In this document: positions 17,971-26,294 of the stretch, one piece after another
Layout: each line of letters opens with the position of its first letter
How positions within the stretch are numbered: the first letter of the stretch is position 1
NCBI GenBank assembly: GCA_018240025.1
Contig: JAFEGM010000082.1
Span: 1 to 64,000, forward strand
DNA length: 64,000 bases
Direction: 5' to 3'
DNA from: Verrucomicrobiota bacterium
Lineage (GTDB): Bacteria > Verrucomicrobiota > Verrucomicrobiia > Chthoniobacterales > SZAS-18
The notes under the pieces: generated by a model
What the model was told of the DNA's origin: nothing
Databases searched by the model: none
What the model saw: the letters and a program-made list of their open reading frames with translations, nothing else
Made by a program: the position numbers and the translations under genes

Positions 17971-18918
17971 ATGCAAACTTCCTGGCTGCGCTCGGCGGGT
18001 GTCGCCTCGCTCGCTCTCGTCCCGGGCATCATCTGGGGCGCCTCTTTCCTCTTCATCGCCGAAAGCCTGGCCATCCTGCCGCCGATGGGCGTGACCTTCG
18101 CCCGCGTGGTGCTCGGCTTCGGCACGCTCGCGCTCTTCCCTTCGGCCCGCCGGCCGATCGAGCGGGCGGACTGGCCGATGATCGCGCTGCTCGGCCTCGT
18201 CTGGCTGGCCTTCCCGCTGTCGATGTTCCCGCTGGCCGAGCGCCACGTCAGCTCCGGCCTGGCCGGCCTGCTCAACGGCGGCACGCCCATCTTCGCCGTC
18301 GCCTTCGCCGCGCTGCTGGCGGGCCGCTGGCCCGCGCGGGGTGCGTGGATCGCCCTCGTGGTCGGCGTGGCTGGCCTGCTGCTCATCTCGATTCCCACCC
18401 TCGGCGAAGGCGACAACGCCGCCTTCAGCGTCGGCCTCATCCTCGCCGCCGTGGCCAGCTACGGCCTCGCCATCAACCTCGCCATCCCGCTCCAGCGCCG
18501 CTACGGCGCGCTGCCGGTCATCTGGCGGGCGCTCGGCGTGGCCGTGGCGCTGACCGCGCCTTTGGGCCTGCCGGCTTTGGGAGAATTCCAATGGGCGCTC
18601 AAGCCCTTCCTCTGTCTGCTCTCGCTCGGCGTGCTCGGCACCGCCGTGGCCAACGTGCTGGCCGCCACCCTCGCCGGCCGCTACGGGGCGAATGCCGGCG
18701 CCTCGGTCACCTTCATCCTGCCCATCGTAGCGATGCTGCTGGGCGTCGGCGTGCGCGGCGAGACGCTCTCGCCCTGGGCCGTTCTCGGCGGCCTGGTCTG
18801 CCTCTCCGGCGCCTGGCTGCTGGCCCGCGCGCCCAGAGCCGACACCCCGGCGTCCGCGCGAACTCCGCCGCCCGAGACGGCGGTCTGCCCAGCCTCTGCC
18901 CGTTCCACCTCGCACTGA
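17971..18918 (+). CDS. EamA/DMT-family transporter
   Basis: A 315-residue inner-membrane protein with about ten hydrophobic segments in two EamA repeats, each starting with the family pattern (PGIIWGASFLFIAESLAILP; later FSVGLILAAVASYGLAINLA). The drug/metabolite transporter superfamily mostly exports amino acids or metabolites. The C-terminal ~35 residues are hydrophilic and Pro/Ala/Thr-rich. It is divergently paired with a LysR regulator that probably controls it. The start ATG at 17971 follows the GGGC-rich end of the spacer without a clear Shine-Dalgarno site. Confidence 0.88.
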   Translation: MQTSWLRSAGVASLALVPGIIWGASFLFIAESLAILPPMGVTFARVVLGFGTLALFPSARRPIERADWPMIALLGLVWLAFPLSMFPLAERHVSSGLAGLLNGGTPIFAVAFAALLAGRWPARGAWIALVVGVAGLLLISIPTLGEGDNAAFSVGLILAAVASYGLAINLAIPLQRRYGALPVIWRALGVAVALTAPLGLPALGEFQWALKPFLCLLSLGVLGTAVANVLAATLAGRYGANAGASVTFILPIVAMLLGVGVRGETLSPWAVLGGLVCLSGAWLLARAPRADTPASARTPPPETAVCPASARSTSH

Positions 18919-18927
18919 GCCATCGCC

Positions 18928-19209
18928 ATGACTCCCGAATACGCCGTCCTCTTCATGCTCTCGCTCGCCCTGGCCGCGGTCGGCGCCGCGCGCCTCGCCA
19001 TCGCCGCCCGCATCCGCGCCGATCTGCGCCGGTCCGAGCGCGAACTACCCCCCATCGCCAAGCCCGCACGTCCGCTCGCGCCGTCGGCCCCGGCTCCATC
19101 GCCGCCCCAGCCGCGGATGCGCCCGTTGTGCAGCCGAGCCTGCGTGGCGCCGGCCTCGATGACCACCCCGGGCTCGGCGCCCACATTGAGCGTGCGGGCA
19201 ATCGAGTAG
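18928..19209 (+). CDS. Small membrane protein, apparently truncated at a deletion junction
   Basis: A 93-residue frame. Residues 1-50 look genuine: a membrane segment (AVLFMLSLALAAVGAARLAI) followed by an amphipathic basic stretch (RIRADLRRSERELPPIAKPA). After about residue 50 the frame reads through DNA that is coding on the other strand (the beta-helix gene fragment, 19481 leftward), and composition changes to Pro/Ser/Cys-rich. I infer that the original 3' end was lost. Function unknown. It follows the EamA gene by 9 bp. Confidence 0.4.
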   Translation: MTPEYAVLFMLSLALAAVGAARLAIAARIRADLRRSERELPPIAKPARPLAPSAPAPSPPQPRMRPLCSRACVAPASMTTPGSAPTLSVRAIE

Positions 19210-19481
19210 CCGTTCAAATCGACCGTGATGTTCGAGCCGGCCACGGTGAGCCCTGGCACGGTGCCATTGCCGGCGAGATCGGCTGTCAGGTAGTAGGGCC
19301 CGGGCGTCGTCAATGTCTCGCCGGCCGCTGAGATCGGACGGCGCGGCTCGAGTTGATCGAGCGTCCGCATCGCGGGCGCGGGCGGACCGGGCGGCAGCAG
19401 GCTGCCCTGAGCGCGGACAACGTGGCGCGGCGCGACGGCCAGGAAGACGATCAGCAGGAGAGGAGCGGGGAGTCGTTGCAT
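19060..19481 (-). pseudogene. Truncated exported protein with beta-helix-type N-terminus
   Basis: From the ATG at 19481 there is a signal peptide (MQRLPAPLLLIVFLAVAP), then LEPRRPISAAGETLTTPGPY, YLTADLAGNG, VAGSNITVDLNGYSI and LHNGRIRGWGGDG. This is the N-terminal pattern of a family of exported right-handed beta-helix proteins common in Verrucomicrobia. The recognisable part stops near 19080; beyond that the frame continues antisense through the 18928 gene and into EamA, which cannot be native. The family normally continues for a few hundred residues, so the 3' part appears deleted. The left boundary given is approximate. Confidence 0.55.
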
Positions 19482-19624
19482 GCGCCCAAGTGGGATCGGC
19501 GGCGGGCGAATGCACGAGCGTTGCGACGAGCGGTAGCAGGGGAGCGACGAACGGTCGCCGCCGGCCGGGCGTTGCGGGCGCCTCCGCACTTGCGGGCCGG
19601 GGGCCGGCATCCCAGCATCCGACG

Positions 19625-20224
19625 ATGCATGCGATGCCTTCGGCCGAGGTGGAGGAGTTGGAGCGGGTCCGCCGGCTCTGCGATCCGGCGCATACCGCCC
19701 CGCCCACGCTGACCTTCGCGCCGCGGCCTGGGGCTTTTCTGCGGGGTGCCTGGAATCTTTGGCTGGGCTCGGTTTTCGCACCCCTCCTGCTGGCCACGGT
19801 CCCGGCCATCATGGAGGCCACGCAGCTCGAGCACGCGCGCGACGTCGTGGCGCTCGACCGGGCCCTGGCCGAGGCCCTGCCCGCCGAGGCCGCCGCGCGC
19901 AGTCGGGAGGCCGGGAAGCTGGCTGCGGAGTATTTCGGCGGTCTGCGCGGCTCGCGCTGCGCGGCCCGTCTGGCCGAACTGACCCAGGTCGGCGGCGCGT
20001 GCCACGCCAGCGCTTTCGCCCTGCGCGCGGCGCTCTATCATGTGTCACCACGCGCCGCGCTCCTGGCGCTCGCCTGGCAGGAATGGCAGGGCGGATTGAA
20101 CAACTCCGGCGCCGCGCCGTCGGATGCTTCCACCGAACTCGCCCTCGCGCAGGCGGCGCTCCTCATCGACGCCCACCTCCGCCGGACGATTTCGAGCACG
20201 CCTTTTGCTGTCACCGCGTTCTGA
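19625..20224 (+). CDS. Conserved hypothetical protein upstream of clpS
   Basis: A 199-residue protein from the ATG at 19625 (start MHAMPSAEVEELERVRRLCD; a second in-frame ATG lies 3 codons on). It is helical and Ala/Leu-rich, with a moderately hydrophobic stretch (GSVFAPLLLATVPAIM) that could be a buried helix rather than a membrane span. I do not recognise a domain. It ends 6 bp before clpS, so it is probably cotranscribed with clpS and the DUF2017 gene; a link to proteolysis is suggested by position only. Confidence 0.6.
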   Translation: MHAMPSAEVEELERVRRLCDPAHTAPPTLTFAPRPGAFLRGAWNLWLGSVFAPLLLATVPAIMEATQLEHARDVVALDRALAEALPAEAAARSREAGKLAAEYFGGLRGSRCAARLAELTQVGGACHASAFALRAALYHVSPRAALLALAWQEWQGGLNNSGAAPSDASTELALAQAALLIDAHLRRTISSTPFAVTAF

Positions 20225-20230
20225 TCCGCA

Positions 20231-20521
20231 ATGCCCGCCGCTCCCGACATTCTCGAGCAAACCGCGCAGTCGACCCAGCTCGACACGCCTTGGAACGTGG
20301 TCGTGCACAACGACCCGATCAATCTGATGAGCTACGTCACGCTCGTCTTTCAGCGCGTCTTCGAATACCCGAAGGAAAAAGCCACCAAGCACATGCTGGA
20401 AGTGCACGAACTCGGGCGCTCGGTGGTCTGGACAGGGTTGCGCGAGAAGGCCGAATTCTACGTGCAACAGCTGCATCAGCACCTGTTGCTCTCGACCCTG
20501 GAGAAGTCCGACGGAGCATGA
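20231..20521 (+). CDS. clpS: ClpS, adaptor for ClpAP/ClpCP protease
   Basis: A 96-residue ClpS. A flexible N-terminal tail is followed by the diagnostic core: WNVVVHNDPINLMSYVTLVF, with the Asn-Asp-Pro and following Met forming the N-degron pocket, then ATKHMLEVHELGRSVV and a C-terminal helix. ClpS binds bulky N-terminal residues and delivers substrates to ClpA/ClpC. No clp ATPase is in the window. Its stop overlaps the next gene's ATG (ATGA at 20518-20521). Confidence 0.93.
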   Translation: MPAAPDILEQTAQSTQLDTPWNVVVHNDPINLMSYVTLVFQRVFEYPKEKATKHMLEVHELGRSVVWTGLREKAEFYVQQLHQHLLLSTLEKSDGA

Positions 20522-21069
20522 GGATGCGCCGCGAAAAATCCGGCGGCCTCGCGCTGACCGGTCTCGATCCGTTCGCCGTCCAGCTTCTGCGCGAGATCCC
20601 CGAGGCGGGCGCGGACTCCGATCCCGCCGTGCAGGCGCGCCTGCATCCCTCGCCCGCCGGCGGCAAGCTGCAGGCCGAAGTGGAGCCCGACTGGGAGGAG
20701 TACGTGCGACCGGAATTGCGTTCGCTCTTCGAGGAGGCCCGCACGGTGGTGCAGCGCGATCTCTCGCGCATGAAGGCCGAAATCGTGGCCCAGCCCGATG
20801 GTCCGGCCGAGCCGACCTTCCGCCTCGCCATCCCTTCGCGGAACTTCGACGCCTGGCTCAGCGCGCTCAATCAGGCCCGCCTCGCGCTGGCGGCCCGGCA
20901 TCATTTCACCGAGGCGGACATGAACGACCACGCGCGCTTCCCGATCGCCAGCGAGCGGGACTTGCGGCTGTTCCAGATCGATCTCTACGGACTGATCCAG
21001 GAAATGATCGTCCGCCGCCTGGCCGGCCCCGACCTGCGCCCCGCCGCCGAGCCAGACGCGGATCTTTAG
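20518..21069 (+). CDS. DUF2017-like protein, partner gene of clpS
   Basis: A 183-residue protein whose ATG overlaps the clpS stop, so the two are probably translationally coupled. It is acidic and mostly helical, with no signal or membrane segment; motifs include WLSALNQARLALAARH and FPIASERDLRLFQIDLYGLI, similar to the DUF2017 family that follows clpS in Actinobacteria and other phyla. Its biochemical role is unknown; the conserved pairing suggests regulated proteolysis. Its stop codon directly abuts the hairpin repeat at 21069. Confidence 0.75.
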   Translation: MRMRREKSGGLALTGLDPFAVQLLREIPEAGADSDPAVQARLHPSPAGGKLQAEVEPDWEEYVRPELRSLFEEARTVVQRDLSRMKAEIVAQPDGPAEPTFRLAIPSRNFDAWLSALNQARLALAARHHFTEADMNDHARFPIASERDLRLFQIDLYGLIQEMIVRRLAGPDLRPAAEPDADL

Positions 21070-21093
21070 TAGTCCGCATTCTCCGAATGCGGC
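21069..21093 (+). repeat. Stop-codon-associated 25-bp hairpin repeat with compensatory change
   Basis: The copy folds as CCGCATTC-TCC-GAATGCGG (21074-21092). Compared with the copies at 13527 and 24336 the left arm has C to T and the right arm the matching G to A, so base pairing is kept. It begins at the last base of the DUF2017 stop codon. Confidence 0.85.
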
Positions 21094-21133
21094 TTCTCAC
21101 GAAGCGGAAGAGCTGGCAGGCCGAGGCGAGAGA

Positions 21134-21196
21134 GGAGACTGGAGACTGGCGACCGGAGACGGGAGACCGGAGACTGGAGACTGGAGACTGGAGCCC
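21134..21196. repeat. Array of nine GGAGACN heptamers
   Basis: Nine consecutive 7-bp units: GGAGACT twice, GGCGACC, GGAGACG, GGAGACC, GGAGACT three times, and GGAGCCC. They lie in the gap between the DUF2017 gene and the prolyl oligopeptidase gene. Two further units occur at 13582-13595, and an inverted array of the same family lies at 49461-49509. Neither intrinsic terminator nor promoter structure is evident. Confidence 0.85.
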
Positions 21197-21300
21197 GGAA
21201 CATAGCGCCCCACAGTTCCGCGACTGGTGCAGGAAAGGCGTGTGTCACCGCTTTGACGCTGCTCTCTGGCCGCCGATGATCGGCCTCCCCCTTAAAGCTT

Positions 21301-23445
21301 ATGTCTCGTTCACTCCAACTCGCCCTGGTCGGCGCGCTCGCGCTGCCGGCCTTCCTCGCTGCCCGCGACAATCCGAAATTGAAATACCCGGAATCGAAGA
21401 AGGTCGACCAGGTCGACGAGTACCACGGCAACAAGGTGCCCGATCCCTACCGCTGGCTAGAGGATGCCAACTCGGCCGAGACGAAATCGTGGGTCGAGGC
21501 GCAGAACGGAGTCACCTTCGCCTTCCTGCGCGGCCTGCCGGATCGCGAGGCGCTCAAGGCGCGGCTGACGGAGCTCTACAATTTCGAGCGTTACTCCACC
21601 CCGTTCTCCGAGGGCGGGCGCTACTTCTTCTCCAAGAACAACGGCCTGCAGAATCAGAACGTCATCTACACGGCCGGCAAGCTGGGCGACCAGCCCACGG
21701 TCCTGCTGGATCCGAACACGCTGGCGGCCGACGGTACGGTCTCGCTCAGCAGCTATTCGATCAGCGAGGACGGCAAGACCATGGCCTACGGCGTGCAGAC
21801 GTCGGGCTCGGATTGGATCGAATGGCGCGTGCGCGACGTGGCCACGCAGAAGGATCTGACCGACAAGATCGAGTACTCGAAGTTCAGTGGCGCGTCGTGG
21901 ACCGCTGACGGCAAGGGCTTCTTCTATTCCGCCTACGACAAGCCGGACGAGTCCTCGCGCCTGCAGAAGGTCAACTACTTCCAGAAGCTCTGGTTCCACA
22001 AGGTCGGCACGCCGCAGAGCCAGGACGTGCTGGTCTACGAGCGCAAGGATCAGAAGGATTGGGGCTTCGGCGGCACCGTCTCCGATGACGGCAAATTCCT
22101 CGTCATCCGCGTCTCCCAAGGCACCTCGCCGAAGAACCGCCTGTTCTACCGCAAGCTGGACGGCGGTCCGACCGCGCAGCCGGTGGTCGAGCTGATGCCG
22201 GAGCCCGACGCGCTCTACCAGTTCGTCGGCAATGAGGGCGACGTGCTCTATTTCCGCACCGACAAGAACGCCCCGCGCCGCCGCGTCATCGCAGTCGACA
22301 CCTCGAAGAAGGGCGCGGCGCCGGTCGAGCTCATTCCCGAGGCGAAAGAGTCGCTCGAGTCCGTTTCCTTCGTGGGCGGCAAGTTCATCTGCACGTATCT
22401 CAAGGACGCCGCCTCGGTGGTGCTCGTCTTCGACAGCAAGGGCAAGCGCGTGGGTGAGGTGAAGCTGCCGGGGATCGGCACCGCCACCGGCTTCGCCGGC
22501 CGCGCGAACAGCACCGAGACGTTCTTCAGCTTCACCAGCTTCACCGCTCCGGCCTCGTCGTATCGCTACGATCTCAAGACCGGCGCGGTCACCCCGGTGT
22601 TCCAGCCAAAGGTGAAGTTCAATCCGGCCGACTACGTCACGGAACAGGTCTTCTACAAGAGCAAGGACGGCACCAAGGTGCCCATGTTCATCAGCTACAA
22701 GAAGGGGATGAAGAAGGACGGGAAGAACCCGACCTACCTCTACGGCTACGGCGGATTCAACATCGCCATCACGCCGTCCTTCTCGGTCGCGAATCTCGTC
22801 TGGATGGAAAAAGGCGGCATCTTCGCCGTGGCCAACATCCGTGGCGGCGACGAATACGGCGAGGAGTGGCACGAGGCGGGCACGCGGATGAAGAAGCAGA
22901 ACGTCTTCGACGACTTCATCGCGGCCGGCGAATACCTCGTGGCCGAGAAATACACGTCCAAGGAGCACCTCGGCATCGGCGGCGGCAGCAATGGCGGCCT
23001 GCTCGTCGGCGCGGTCACCAACCAGCGCCCCGACCTCTTCGCTGCGGCGGTCCCGGCGGTGGGCGTGATGGACATGCTCCGCTTCCAGAAGTTCACCATC
23101 GGCTGGGCTTGGGTGAGCGACTACGGCTCGTCCGAGGAGAGCCCGGAGATGTTCAACTACCTCAAGAGCTACTCCCCGCTCCACAACATCAAGCCCGGCG
23201 TGAAGTATCCGAGCGTGATGGTCACGACCTCCGATCACGACGATCGCGTCGTCCCGGCCCACAGCTACAAATACGCCGCCGCGCTCCAGGCCGCGCAGGG
23301 CGGCGACGCGCCCGTCCTGATCCGCATCGAGACCAAGAGCGGCCACGGCGCCGGCCGGCCGACTTCCAAGATCATCGAGGAAGCCGCCGACCGCTGGGCG
23401 TTTTTGTGGAACGCCCTCGCCCCGCAGAAGCCGAGCGTGCCGTAA
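21301..23445 (+). CDS. Prolyl oligopeptidase (S9A family), exported
   Basis: A 714-residue serine peptidase that cleaves short peptides after proline. A signal peptide (MSRSLQLALVGALALPAFLAA) leads into the family N-terminus (DPYRWLED), a seven-bladed propeller (~80-430), and the alpha/beta-hydrolase domain. By codon position the catalytic triad is Ser563 (GGGSNGGLL), Asp648 (DHDDRVVP) and His682 (KSGHGAG). Length is as expected for the family. The predicted export suggests a role in scavenging periplasmic or extracellular peptides. It is followed by a strong intrinsic terminator. Confidence 0.95.
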   Translation: MSRSLQLALVGALALPAFLAARDNPKLKYPESKKVDQVDEYHGNKVPDPYRWLEDANSAETKSWVEAQNGVTFAFLRGLPDREALKARLTELYNFERYSTPFSEGGRYFFSKNNGLQNQNVIYTAGKLGDQPTVLLDPNTLAADGTVSLSSYSISEDGKTMAYGVQTSGSDWIEWRVRDVATQKDLTDKIEYSKFSGASWTADGKGFFYSAYDKPDESSRLQKVNYFQKLWFHKVGTPQSQDVLVYERKDQKDWGFGGTVSDDGKFLVIRVSQGTSPKNRLFYRKLDGGPTAQPVVELMPEPDALYQFVGNEGDVLYFRTDKNAPRRRVIAVDTSKKGAAPVELIPEAKESLESVSFVGGKFICTYLKDAASVVLVFDSKGKRVGEVKLPGIGTATGFAGRANSTETFFSFTSFTAPASSYRYDLKTGAVTPVFQPKVKFNPADYVTEQVFYKSKDGTKVPMFISYKKGMKKDGKNPTYLYGYGGFNIAITPSFSVANLVWMEKGGIFAVANIRGGDEYGEEWHEAGTRMKKQNVFDDFIAAGEYLVAEKYTSKEHLGIGGGSNGGLLVGAVTNQRPDLFAAAVPAVGVMDMLRFQKFTIGWAWVSDYGSSEESPEMFNYLKSYSPLHNIKPGVKYPSVMVTTSDHDDRVVPAHSYKYAAALQAAQGGDAPVLIRIETKSGHGAGRPTSKIIEEAADRWAFLWNALAPQKPSVP

Positions 23446-23474
23446 GTCTTTCGCAGGCCAAGGCTGACAATTCC

Positions 23475-23506
23475 AGGCCCGGTCGCGTGAGCGGCCGGGC
23501 CTTTTT
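23475..23506 (+). terminator. Rho-independent terminator after the prolyl oligopeptidase gene
   Basis: Stem AGGCCCGG / CCGGGCCT with an additional CGC/GCG pairing inside and a GTGA loop, followed directly by TTTTT (23502-23506). It lies 30 bp past the stop codon. Confidence 0.9.
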
Positions 23507-23551
23507 GCGCTCGCGATTCGACCTGCCACGCTCGAGCACGCCGCCCGACCT

Positions 23552-23579
23552 TCATCCTTCCTCATTCTTCCTTCTTCCT
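23552..23579. repeat. Four pyrimidine heptamers (TTCNTCC family)
   Basis: Units TTCATCC, TTCCTCA, TTCTTCC and TTCTTCC at exact 7-bp spacing, in the leader of the PEP-CTERM gene. The same unit types recur at 43753-43787. Confidence 0.65.
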
Positions 23580-23646
23580 GCCCACCGACGGGCTCTGCTC
23601 CTTTCGCAGCATATCGCGCCCCGCCGCTGTGCGCTTTCCTCGCGGC

Positions 23647-24200
23647 ATGCGTTTGCTTCCTGCTGCTTTCGCCGTCTTCGCCCTGCTTGCCGCACCCGCG
23701 GGGGCTCAGACGATCTACACCGTCGACTTCGACTCCACCGCCGACAGTACGACCACGGCGCCCTTCGTGGGCAGCGGCACGATCGCCATCGGAAATGACC
23801 CGGGAGCCGATGGCACGTTCGCGTACTCGGCGCTCGGAACGGTCACGTTTTCGTTCACGTTTCCCGCCTTGGGGTTGACCTTCACGAACGCGCAGATCAG
23901 CACGCCGACGAATCAGATCCTCTTCCGTTCTCGAACACGAATGCGATCGGCAGTGGGCCCCTCAGCGGGGCCATCGACTTTGGGAATTTCGGCACCGGCC
24001 TGTCGTTTCAACCGCCCGGACCGCCGCCGGGCACCGGGCTGGACCAGTTCGCCGTCCTGACCCCGAGCGAGTTCGTGATCGGCAATTACTACGCCTCCAC
24101 GCCGGTCGCGGCCGTCCCCGAGCCCGGAACTTTCCTCGCCGGCGCCGCCGCTGCCTTCCTGCTGGGCGCGTGCGCGCGCCGGCGCAGGACGGCGAACTGA
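23647..24200 (+). pseudogene. PEP-CTERM exported protein interrupted by a frameshift
   Basis: The first frame gives a signal peptide (MRLLPAAFAVFALLAAPAGAQ) and about 70 residues of a beta-rich extracellular domain (VDFDSTADSTTTAPFVGSGT). Near 23925-23935 the sequence needs a shift of reading frame. The other frame then continues sensibly (AIGSGPLSGAIDFGNFGTGL, then LDQFAVLTPSEFVIGNYY) and ends with a full PEP-CTERM tripartite signal: VPEPGTF, a hydrophobic helix and CARRRRTAN. Both halves are clearly one gene. Either it is a recent pseudogene or there is a base-count error in the assembly. No exosortase is in the window. Confidence 0.7.
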
Positions 24201-24335
24201 TGCCGGGTGCGAGCTCCCGCTCGGTGATGCGAGGGACAGCCTCGGCTTGAACGCGAGGAGCGGGCCCGCCCACCGGGAAGCCAAGACTGACCTCGGTTAC
24301 GGAGCGGATTGCAACGTCCATCGCTGCGCAAAGCC

Positions 24336-24360
24336 GCCGCACTCGGAGAGTGCGGACTAC
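24336..24360 (-). repeat. 25-bp hairpin repeat (minus orientation) downstream of the ECF gene
   Basis: An exact reverse-complement copy of the 25-bp unit at 13527-13551, with stem CCGCACTC/GAGTGCGG. Read on the minus strand it begins 32 bp past the stop of the sigma-factor gene, so as at the other loci it lies just 3' of a gene and in the same orientation. Confidence 0.85.
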
Positions 24361-24391
24361 GCTCCGCGTCGCCGCTCCTGGCCTCCGGCCG

Positions 24392-26014
24392 TCATTGCTC
24401 CGGACGGATCCAACCGCGGAGGAGCCAGGTCCAGGCCGCCACGAGCACGAGCCAGGCGGGGTGCAGCAGGAGGGCGCGGAAATCGGCCAGGAAGTTCGCC
24501 TGCAGCGCCGCGAGCGCCTCCGCTCCGGTCTGGGCGCCGCTGGCCGCCAGGCCTACGGCCAGTTCGCGCGCCACTGCCGCCAGGCCGACCGCTGCCTGCC
24601 AGCCCGCGGCGGCGAAGCCGAGCGACCAGCCGCCGAAGGCGAGCGCACCGAGCGCGAAAACGCCGAGCGCGAGGCCGCAAAAGATGCTCAGGCTCACGAC
24701 GCCGACCGTGATGCCGCCGAGGGCGATAGGCGCCACGGCCGTACCGCCGAAAGCCAGCAGCGGGCTGACCGCGAGATCGCCGACCGCGATCCACCCGACG
24801 GCCGCCCGCTCGCGCCAGGTGCGTTGCGGCGCCAGGTTCCAGGCAAAGGCGAACAACGGGAGGCCCAAGAGCCGGGCACGCGTTTCGTAGCGCCGGCCTT
24901 GCCGGACTGGAGGGACCCCGCGTGAGGCGAGTGCGGCGTCGGTCGTGCCGGTTTGAAGGCGCAGGCGGTCGATCTCGGCCGCCAGGCGCCGATCGAACCA
25001 GAAGATACCGCCCAACAGCAGGGCGAGCCACGCGGTCACGCCGAGGACGATCCAGCCGGCCGCAGGCACATAGAGCCGCCCCGCCGGGATCAAGGCTGCA
25101 GCCAGCCCGAGGCTGAGCACGAGACAGAACGGCAACACCTGGCCGCGGACGCGCCGCAGAATGAGGCGACGCTCCTCCTCCGAGCGCGCCCCCGCCGCCG
25201 CCGCGCGCGTGCCGAACCAGGCGAAGGTCAACCCGATCAGCGGCCCGACGAACGGCGCCAGTCCCACCTTCGCCAGCATTCCCGGGGCCGCCGTGGCGAG
25301 CGGCGGCCCGCTGGTCGCGCCGCTGCTGACGAGTCCGCCACCGATGACCACCGCGGCGCTTGCGCTCGTCGCCGCGACCAGCGGCAACGCCACCATGACC
25401 GCGAGCGTGAACGCTGCGCCCGGTCGGGACCGCGTCAGGCCCGATTCCACCACGCTGGCCAGTTCCGCGCGGAGCAGCGCGCGACCGCGGGAGAGCCGCT
25501 GGCGCACCGTCTCCTCGGAGAGCTCCAACGCTTCCGCGACCTGCGCGGTGGATTGCTCCTGCCGATAAAACAGGATGAGCGGCTCGCGGTATCCGTCGGG
25601 CAGCGCGGCCAGCGTGCGCCAAAGCAAGGCCGCTTCCTCCTCGCTCACCGCCCGCTCCGCGGGGTCGGGCTCGCGCGCGGCCGGCTCAGCCACGTCTTCC
25701 AGCGACGCGGCCGGCCCGCCGCGCCGCTCCTCGCGGCGCGTGGCATTGGCCGAGAGCTTGCGCACGATGCCGCAGAGCCAGGCGCGGAGCTTGTCCGGCT
25801 CGCGCAAATCGTGCAGGCGGCGCCAGGCGGTCACGAAGGTCTCCTGCGCCAGATCCTCCGAGCGGGCCAGGCTCCCGCAGGCACTGTAGGCCAGCGAGCA
25901 GACGAGCGTCTGGTAGCGCTCCACGATGCCCGCAAAGGCCTCGCGGTCGCCCGCGCAGGAGCGCTGCCAGAGCTGGGCATCGGAAGTCACGGAGAGAGGG
26001 GCGAGCGTAGTCAT
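24392..26014 (-). CDS. ECF sigma factor fused to a polytopic membrane domain
   Basis: A 540-residue protein. Residues ~20-92 form sigma region 2 (DREAFAGIVERYQTLVCSLA; DLAQETFVTAW) and ~125-182 region 4 (LPDGYREPLILFYRQEQSTA; LSEETVRQRLSRGRALLR), both intact. After residue 195 come some 340 residues with about eight to ten hydrophobic segments interspersed with Arg-rich loops (EEERRLILRRVRGQ). ECF factors are usually about 190 residues and held by a separate anti-sigma protein; here no anti-sigma gene is adjacent, so the membrane part probably tethers or gates the sigma domain in cis. The signal sensed is unknown. Confidence 0.88.
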   Translation of the reverse strand: MTTLAPLSVTSDAQLWQRSCAGDREAFAGIVERYQTLVCSLAYSACGSLARSEDLAQETFVTAWRRLHDLREPDKLRAWLCGIVRKLSANATRREERRGGPAASLEDVAEPAAREPDPAERAVSEEEAALLWRTLAALPDGYREPLILFYRQEQSTAQVAEALELSEETVRQRLSRGRALLRAELASVVESGLTRSRPGAAFTLAVMVALPLVAATSASAAVVIGGGLVSSGATSGPPLATAAPGMLAKVGLAPFVGPLIGLTFAWFGTRAAAAGARSEEERRLILRRVRGQVLPFCLVLSLGLAAALIPAGRLYVPAAGWIVLGVTAWLALLLGGIFWFDRRLAAEIDRLRLQTGTTDAALASRGVPPVRQGRRYETRARLLGLPLFAFAWNLAPQRTWRERAAVGWIAVGDLAVSPLLAFGGTAVAPIALGGITVGVVSLSIFCGLALGVFALGALAFGGWSLGFAAAGWQAAVGLAAVARELAVGLAASGAQTGAEALAALQANFLADFRALLLHPAWLVLVAAWTWLLRGWIRPEQ

Positions 26015-26120
26015 CGGCGGCAGGTGGCCGCGAGCCGCGAAAACGTGACAGCGTTTCGAAGCTTTTCGACGCTACCGGGGCGCGGGTCGATCTCCGGGGC
26101 TGCGCCGTAAGAGAAAACGG

Positions 26121-26276
26121 CCTCAAAGAACACAAAGAAACTCAAAGAAGCTGCCGGTCCGATGGCGGGCCACCCCGCTTTTAGTCCAGCTGGGACGCGG
26201 CGTCGCGCGGGCGACTGGCCCGCGGATCGCAGGAGGATCCCTGGCCAGACCTTTGAGTTCTTTGAGTTCCTTGAGG
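26121..26276. repeat. Nested inverted-repeat element between btuB-like and ECF genes
   Basis: The outer arms are made of short repeats: CCTCAAAGAACACAAAGAAA at the left (26121 on) and CTTTGAGTTCTTTGAGTTCC then TTGAGG at the right (26251-26276), complementary to each other. Inside, GCGGGCCA (26165-26172) pairs with TGGCCCGC (26216-26223), and the apex holds GTCC-AGCTG-GGAC. All layers share nearly the same centre (26190-26199), so the whole could extrude as a cruciform. Confidence 0.75.
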
Positions 26277-26294
26277 CTCAGATTTCCGTGTCCC

